Part shown: positions 14,313 through 17,320 of the stretch, piece after piece
Numbering within the stretch: position 1 is the first letter of the stretch
Layout of the letters: every line of letters starts with the position of its first letter
Assembly: GCA_023395735.1 (NCBI GenBank)
Contig: JAEWYI010000096.1
Span: 1 to 17,320 of the forward strand
Direction of reading: 5' to 3'
DNA from: Cyanobacteria bacterium OH_SFB_17
GTDB lineage: Bacteria; Cyanobacteriota; Vampirovibrionia; Gastranaerophilales; Gastranaerophilaceae
Length of the DNA: 17,320 nt
The notes under the pieces: generated by a model
The model's input: only the letters and a program-made list of their open reading frames with translations
Databases searched by the model: none
What the model was told of the DNA's origin: nothing
Position numbers and translations under genes: made by a program

Positions 14313-15341
14313 ATGGGTATGGCAGCATCACAAGCCAGATATCTGGAATTAACAGCCAGAAAGACCAACGTTGAATACGAAGGTCAACAAATTAACCAAC
14401 AACGTACATCTCTAGCAAACGAAAGTGCAGGGTTGTTCTCAAGGTTGCTTTCGCTTAATGTTCCTACAGCTCCGAGCTCAAGTGATTACACTTCGACTCA
14501 GTACTCTTTTTCTGATGGAACAAATGATTGTACAATATCAGAAATTAAAACAAAAACAGGCGATCCTAATAACAACGCTACAGTGACTTATTACTACAAT
14601 TCTACTCAATACACAGGAATTGCAAAAACTAGAACTGATTTAGGTGTTACAGGTTCTGGAACAACAGACGATCCATATTGGCTTACTGATGGTACAGGCA
14701 CAAAGAAAACTAAATTATCACAATGCGCTACAAGCAGCACAAGTGATACAGATTATGAAACAGATAAAAAAGCTCTTCTTCAAATTTGCAAAGATAATGC
14801 AGATTCGACATTGAGAGATACATTAGACTATGATCCTGATAATCAAACTATTTCTGATGATTTGACAGGTGCATATAAATACACGGCATCTGACGGAACA
14901 ACTTATTATTATTCAAGTACAGATTTAGATAAAGCTGAGCAAAAAGGCGGAGCAACAGCACTTTCAGCATATTATGCAGCAGACTTGGATAAAAAAGTTT
15001 ACACAACAGCTGATGCTTATCTTACAAAAGAAGATTCAGGCAGATACTCAGAAATAAAACTTGATGGAACTTCAACTTCATTTGATGTTTCTACTGCAAC
15101 AACAACAAATGAAACTGCATATAACGATGCAATGAATGAGTATAGTTATCAAAAAGATTTATATGACAAGCAAGTTGCAGATATAAACGCGAAAACAGAA
15201 GTTATACAGCAGGAAGATAGAACACTTGAACTGAAGCTAAGACAATTAGACACAGAACAAGAAGCTCTTCAGACAGAAATGGAATCAGTCAAGAAAGTTA
15301 TTGATAAGAATATCGAATCTACTTTCAAAACTTTCCAATAA
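14313..15341 (+). CDS. 342-residue protein: helical ends, Thr/Asp/Tyr-rich insert
   Basis: No named family. N-terminus 1-50 (MGMAASQARYLELTARKTNV, then QQINQQRTSLANESAGLFSR) is a polar helix. The centre (about 51-265) is rich in Ser, Thr, Asp, Tyr and Gly and looks like a surface domain. From about 266 to the end there is a long coiled-coil helix: YDKQVADINAKTEV, then LELKLRQLDTEQEALQTEME and SVKKVIDKNIESTFKTFQ. The layout of helical ends around a polar insert is that of flagellin, hook and other filament-type exported proteins, but the actual family is unknown. No classical signal peptide, consistent with either cytosolic location or type III-like export. AGGAG nine bases before ATG 14313. 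First gene of a five-gene unit, 27 bases before the next, with two possible promoters upstream. The 102-aa protein at 16776 shares the start and the end pattern. Confidence 0.85.
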   Translation: MGMAASQARYLELTARKTNVEYEGQQINQQRTSLANESAGLFSRLLSLNVPTAPSSSDYTSTQYSFSDGTNDCTISEIKTKTGDPNNNATVTYYYNSTQYTGIAKTRTDLGVTGSGTTDDPYWLTDGTGTKKTKLSQCATSSTSDTDYETDKKALLQICKDNADSTLRDTLDYDPDNQTISDDLTGAYKYTASDGTTYYYSSTDLDKAEQKGGATALSAYYAADLDKKVYTTADAYLTKEDSGRYSEIKLDGTSTSFDVSTATTTNETAYNDAMNEYSYQKDLYDKQVADINAKTEVIQQEDRTLELKLRQLDTEQEALQTEMESVKKVIDKNIESTFKTFQ

Positions 15342-15368
15342 TGGTATTTAGGTATTTAAGAGGTATAA

Positions 15369-16154
15369 ATGTCCTACAGATATGATAGTTACTTAGTTAT
15401 AGCAAACAAATTCGGTTCTGCAAGCTCAGATGCGAAGGCTCAGTTGTTTGAAACATACGACAAGCTGAGAGATATAACAGTATCAAGTGCAAGCGGTTCA
15501 ACCGGTGGCGGATTTGAAGGTGCAGGCGGATTTTTATATAATGTTGCATCACTTTTTGCACCGTCATCATTCTCACCTTCAATGAGTGGAACCACAACTT
15601 ATTCTATCCCAGGTACATCTTATTACTCTTCAGGGGCAACAAGCTCTTCTACCTATGGGCTAGAAACTTATTCCGGTTTTGCGGCGAATATTGATGGTTT
15701 TGCAACAGGAGAAGCAGCGTCTATTCTTTCAGGATATGGAACCGAAACAGGTTACGCTTCTGGAATCGGTGGTATTGCTGATATCGCAAGTACTACTGCT
15801 TATGCGACAGGTACTGCAAGTGGATTTTCAAATTTTGGTAAAAGTTTTGTAATCTCTACAGCTGGGCTTATCTCTGGAATCGGCGGTATTGCTCAATCTG
15901 CAGCTCCTTATATGGGTGAGTATGGACTTGGTGCCCTTCTTGCAGGAAACGTTATGCAAGGTACCGGTTCTGCTGTTCTCGCGGCGGTTGAGAGCGCGGC
16001 TGGAAAAGTTACTTCGAATGCAGATACGATTTTGACTAACAAGGTCAGAAACATCGAAACTGTTTGCAAAATGTTGGATACTCAAGGCGATGTCGTCAAG
16101 AAGATGCTTAAAGAATCCATCGATTCCGATAGTAAAGCAATACAAAATTTGTAG
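15369..16154 (+). CDS. 261-residue Gly/Ser/Ala-rich protein with helical ends
   Basis: Unrecognised. N-terminal helix (1-36: DAKAQLFETYDKLRD), then a Gly/Ser/Thr/Tyr-rich region (37-155) with low complexity. Hydrophobic small-residue segments follow at about 157-178 (GKSFVISTAGLISGIGGIAQ) and 187-212 (LGALLAGNVMQGTGSAVLAA). The C-terminal helix (about 214-261) has NKVRNIETVCKMLDTQGDVV, then KKMLKES. An internal repeat, SGIGGIA, occurs at about 131 and 169; the DNA is repeated too (15759-15779 and 15873-15893, one mismatch). No signal peptide. AGAGG five bases before ATG 15369. It is the second gene of the unit. The small-residue hydrophobic stretches could insert in a membrane, like type III translocators, or be a simple Gly-rich structural protein; I cannot choose. 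Confidence 0.8.
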   Translation: MSYRYDSYLVIANKFGSASSDAKAQLFETYDKLRDITVSSASGSTGGGFEGAGGFLYNVASLFAPSSFSPSMSGTTTYSIPGTSYYSSGATSSSTYGLETYSGFAANIDGFATGEAASILSGYGTETGYASGIGGIADIASTTAYATGTASGFSNFGKSFVISTAGLISGIGGIAQSAAPYMGEYGLGALLAGNVMQGTGSAVLAAVESAAGKVTSNADTILTNKVRNIETVCKMLDTQGDVVKKMLKESIDSDSKAIQNL

Positions 16155-16181
16155 AATAAACATAGAAAAATTAGGCCGAAA

Positions 16182-16400
16182 ATGATTGTAAGAACTTATC
16201 TTAGAACCCTATTTAATGATATTTTCAGGAATAATGTTTTAGTTGCAATTTTTAAGAAAATTGTAAACTTTTATTTCGATTTGCTTAATCCTACCCCAAA
16301 AACTATAAAGTTTAAACCTGAATTGCCGATAAGAAAAATGGAGAGTAGAAAGCAATTTACTTTCCAGAGTGTTACAGGTGATAAGATAGACTGTAAATAA
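16182..16400 (+). CDS. 72-residue basic small protein
   Basis: Unrecognised. The first 37 residues form an amphipathic or hydrophobic helix (TYLRTLFNDIFRNNVLVAIF, then KKIVNFYFDLL); the rest is Lys/Pro-rich (TPKTIKFKPELPIRKMESRK) and polar. Net basic. No signal peptide; the helix could lie on a membrane. A short AGG six bases before the ATG at 16182. The same strand and short gap (27 bases) place it in the five-gene unit. Being small with a weak ribosome site it is less certain than its neighbours, but it fits the spacing. Confidence 0.6.
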   Translation: MIVRTYLRTLFNDIFRNNVLVAIFKKIVNFYFDLLNPTPKTIKFKPELPIRKMESRKQFTFQSVTGDKIDCK

Positions 16401-16492
16401 TTAAGACATGTTAAGAAACCGCCCAAAATAGCGCAATTATTGAAGACTACATGTTTTTATATTATTGAAGGTCTTGTGACAGGAGTGAAAAA

Positions 16493-16765
16493 TTGTTACA
16501 GCAGACTTTAGAAACAAATTTTCATAGATTCGTGAATTTCTTGGCGTTCTCTAAGAATTTCGTACGAAGAAAAAATCCGCTAAAGGCAATGGCAAATGGA
16601 TTTTCAGAAATGTTAAAAGATTTTCTGACTATGAAAAAAAAGCTAAAAATGTCACAATACCGGCTGAGTTACCATAGACACCAACTTCAAAAGATGGAAA
16701 TGTTAATAGCGGAAAACAACCAACATTCCTTTTTACGAGGTCGGAACATAAACGAAGTCAGATAA
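16493..16765 (+). CDS. 90-residue basic small protein, TTG start
   Basis: Unrecognised. Predicted helical: FHRFVNFLAFSKNFVRRKNP (10-29), then FSEMLKDFLTMKKKLKMSQY (37-56) and an Arg/His/Gln-rich end (SYHRHQLQKMEMLIAENNQ). Strongly basic. The start is TTG at 16493, with AGGAG (16481-16485) seven bases upstream; no ATG is better placed. A 92-base gap separates it from the 72-aa gene and carries TATATTATT-type sequence but no convincing promoter. It ends 10 bases before the 102-aa gene. It could bind nucleic acid, an acidic partner or membrane lipid; nothing fixes which. Confidence 0.65.
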   Translation: MLQQTLETNFHRFVNFLAFSKNFVRRKNPLKAMANGFSEMLKDFLTMKKKLKMSQYRLSYHRHQLQKMEMLIAENNQHSFLRGRNINEVR

Positions 16766-16775
16766 GGAAAAACCC

Positions 16776-17084
16776 ATGGGTTTAATAGCAGCAACAGTCA
16801 CAAAACAATCGCTAATCGCTTATAAAAACGAGCTTGAATACAAGATGTCGTTGATTAGGCAGGCAAAGCTCGGTTTGTCGGATTCGGTTACGGATTTGGT
16901 GAACGCGGGAACGGATTATGATCCGGAAAGTCCTGTTGTAAAACAGCTGGAACAGCGAAAAGCAAGATTGAATTTGTTGGAAAAGAAATTGGACATGCAG
17001 CTTGATGAATACGAAGTAAAACTCAAGATGGTGGAATCAAATATCAAAGCATGTGACGACCAGATTTCAAGTTCATTAAAATAA
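16776..17084 (+). CDS. 102-residue helical-hairpin protein (needle-like?)
   Basis: Reads as two helices joined by a turn. Helix 1 is about 5-44 (AYKNELEYKMSLIRQAKLGL), the turn is 45-53 (GTDYDPESP), and helix 2 is about 54-102 (VVKQLEQRKARLNLLEKKLD, then EYEVKLKMVESN, IKACDDQISSSL). The turn P-E-S-P matches the P-x-N/D/S-P turn of type III secretion needle subunits (PrgI, MxiH, YscF), which also are short helical hairpins followed by a leucine/hydrophobic run. No W-x-G, so not WXG100-like. No signal peptide. AAGGA seven bases before the ATG. Last gene before the terminator at 17103. It shares MG[ML] at the start and an ExxLE-rich end with the 342-aa protein. The GC content is a little higher than neighbours by eye. 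The needle link is inference. Confidence 0.8.
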   Translation: MGLIAATVTKQSLIAYKNELEYKMSLIRQAKLGLSDSVTDLVNAGTDYDPESPVVKQLEQRKARLNLLEKKLDMQLDEYEVKLKMVESNIKACDDQISSSLK

Positions 17085-17102
17085 TAAAATAATTAAAAAA
17101 TC

Positions 17103-17137
17103 AGAGGCGAATTTAAAAAAAAATTAAGTTCGCCTCT
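17103..17137 (+). terminator. Terminator of the five-gene unit
   Basis: AGAGGCGAA (17103-17111) pairs with TTCGCCTCT (17129-17137); with one G-U pair the stem extends to 14 bp (TTTAA with TTAAG) around seven As. The plus-strand T run is short (TTT, then ACATTT); the minus side has TTTTTT. It shares the AGAGGCGA core with 12283-12333. Confidence 0.78.
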
Positions 17138-17143
17138 TTACAT

Positions 17144-17171
17144 TTGAGTGATGTTATGGTACAAATATATG
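17144..17171 (+). promoter_or_regulatory. Candidate promoter of tRNA-Ser
   Basis: TTGAGT (17144-17149), 16 bases, TATATG (17166-17171), each 4 of 6. A start near 17178 would leave a roughly ten-base leader for RNase P. The fit is modest. Confidence 0.3.
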
Positions 17172-17188
17172 TATCTGATAATTTAGCT

Positions 17189-17278
17189 GGAGGAGTGCCA
17201 GAGCGGTTTATCGGAGCGGTCTTGAAAACCGTCGTACGGTCAAACGTACCGTGGGTTCGAATCCCACCTCCTCCTCCA
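17189..17278 (+). tRNA. tRNA-Ser, anticodon UGA
   Basis: Acceptor GGAGGAG (17189-17195) pairs with CTCCTCC (17268-17274). The anticodon loop CTTGAAA carries TGA, flanked by GCGGT and ACCGT. A long variable arm (GTACGGTCAAACGTACC) is the class II mark. T arm: GTGGG-TTCGAAT-CCCAC (17251-17267). CCA is encoded (17276-17278). It reads UCA and, by wobble, other UCN codons. The discriminator at 17275 is T, where bacterial tRNA-Ser usually has G. Confidence 0.96.
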
Positions 17279-17318
17279 TAAAAGAGACAATGACATTAGT
17301 TATTGTCTCTTTTATTTT
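17279..17318 (+). terminator. Terminator after tRNA-Ser
   Basis: TAAAAGAGACAAT (17279-17291) pairs with ATTGTCTCTTTTA (17302-17314), 13 bp with no mismatch and three more inner pairs (including G-U), closed by the loop ATTA and followed by TTTT. It begins right after the CCA end, as expected for a single tRNA transcript. Confidence 0.88.
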
Positions 17319-17320
17319 AG

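Noticed and set aside
14150..14368. Minus-strand reading frame over the promoter and first codons of the five-gene unit
   Set aside because: It covers promoter sequence and the start of a strong gene and lacks a ribosome site.
16776..17084. WXG100/ESX-type protein
   Set aside because: Length fits but there is no Trp-x-Gly turn; the turn is DPESP.
1..17320. CRISPR array, insertion sequence or phage genes
   Set aside because: No regular spacer-repeat pattern, transposase or phage protein is present in any frame I examined.

Overview
The window is AT-rich, densely coding bacterial DNA. I infer a gut-type Melainabacteria/Gastranaerophilales (non-photosynthetic cousins of Cyanobacteria). The reasons are the low GC, a partial peptidoglycan cluster of generic bacterial type, and several lineage-specific hypothetical proteins whose style I recognise, such as the MGMAASQAR... 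protein and the large NPYLNQP... protein. This is recognition, not a database result, and I hold it at about 0.65.

Layout. (1) 1-607: a double zinc-ribbon protein on + with its terminator. (2) 529-774, minus strand: a 55-residue protein followed by a C-rich 3' region and a strong intrinsic terminator. (3) 954-2945, plus: a 663-residue orphan protein with several hydrophobic segments, divergent from the small gene. (4) 3000-8998, minus: murF-mraY-murD-ftsW-murG, a tightly packed or overlapping partial dcw cluster that makes lipid I/lipid II and polymerises septal peptidoglycan. murE, murC, murB, ftsQ and ftsZ are not beside it. (5) 9120-11984, plus: a cytoplasmic GH35 beta-galactosidase-type enzyme and a 124-residue beta-rich protein, divergent from murF across a control region with helically phased decamers. 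(6) 11985-12357: a non-coding stretch with a run of perfect hairpins, a TTC repeat and a 19-bp-stem bidirectional terminator. (7) 12358-14034, minus: an AMP-forming acyl-CoA/acyl-ACP synthetase. (8) 14313-17084, plus: a five-gene unit of unrecognised proteins with helical ends, low-complexity centres and small basic proteins, closed by a terminator. (9) 17189-17278: tRNA-Ser(UGA) with its own terminator.

How the genes work together. The mur/fts genes form one pathway: MurD and MurF add D-Glu and D-Ala-D-Ala to the UDP-MurNAc peptide, MraY moves it to the lipid carrier, MurG adds GlcNAc, and FtsW polymerises lipid II at the division site. The GH35 pair probably handles galactosides in the cytoplasm. 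The acyl synthetase activates fatty acids.

The best candidate for an undescribed system is the 14313-17084 unit. Its last protein (102 residues) is a predicted helical hairpin with a P-x-S-P turn at its centre, as in type III secretion needle subunits. Its first protein has a similar N-terminal start and C-terminal helix, split by a Thr/Asp/Tyr-rich insert, as in exported filament or hook-type proteins. This is an inference that needs structure and profile searches. Other points of interest are the C-rich 3' region at 552-606 (possible sRNA), the hairpin array at 12050-12213 and a 14-bp perfect hairpin inside murF.
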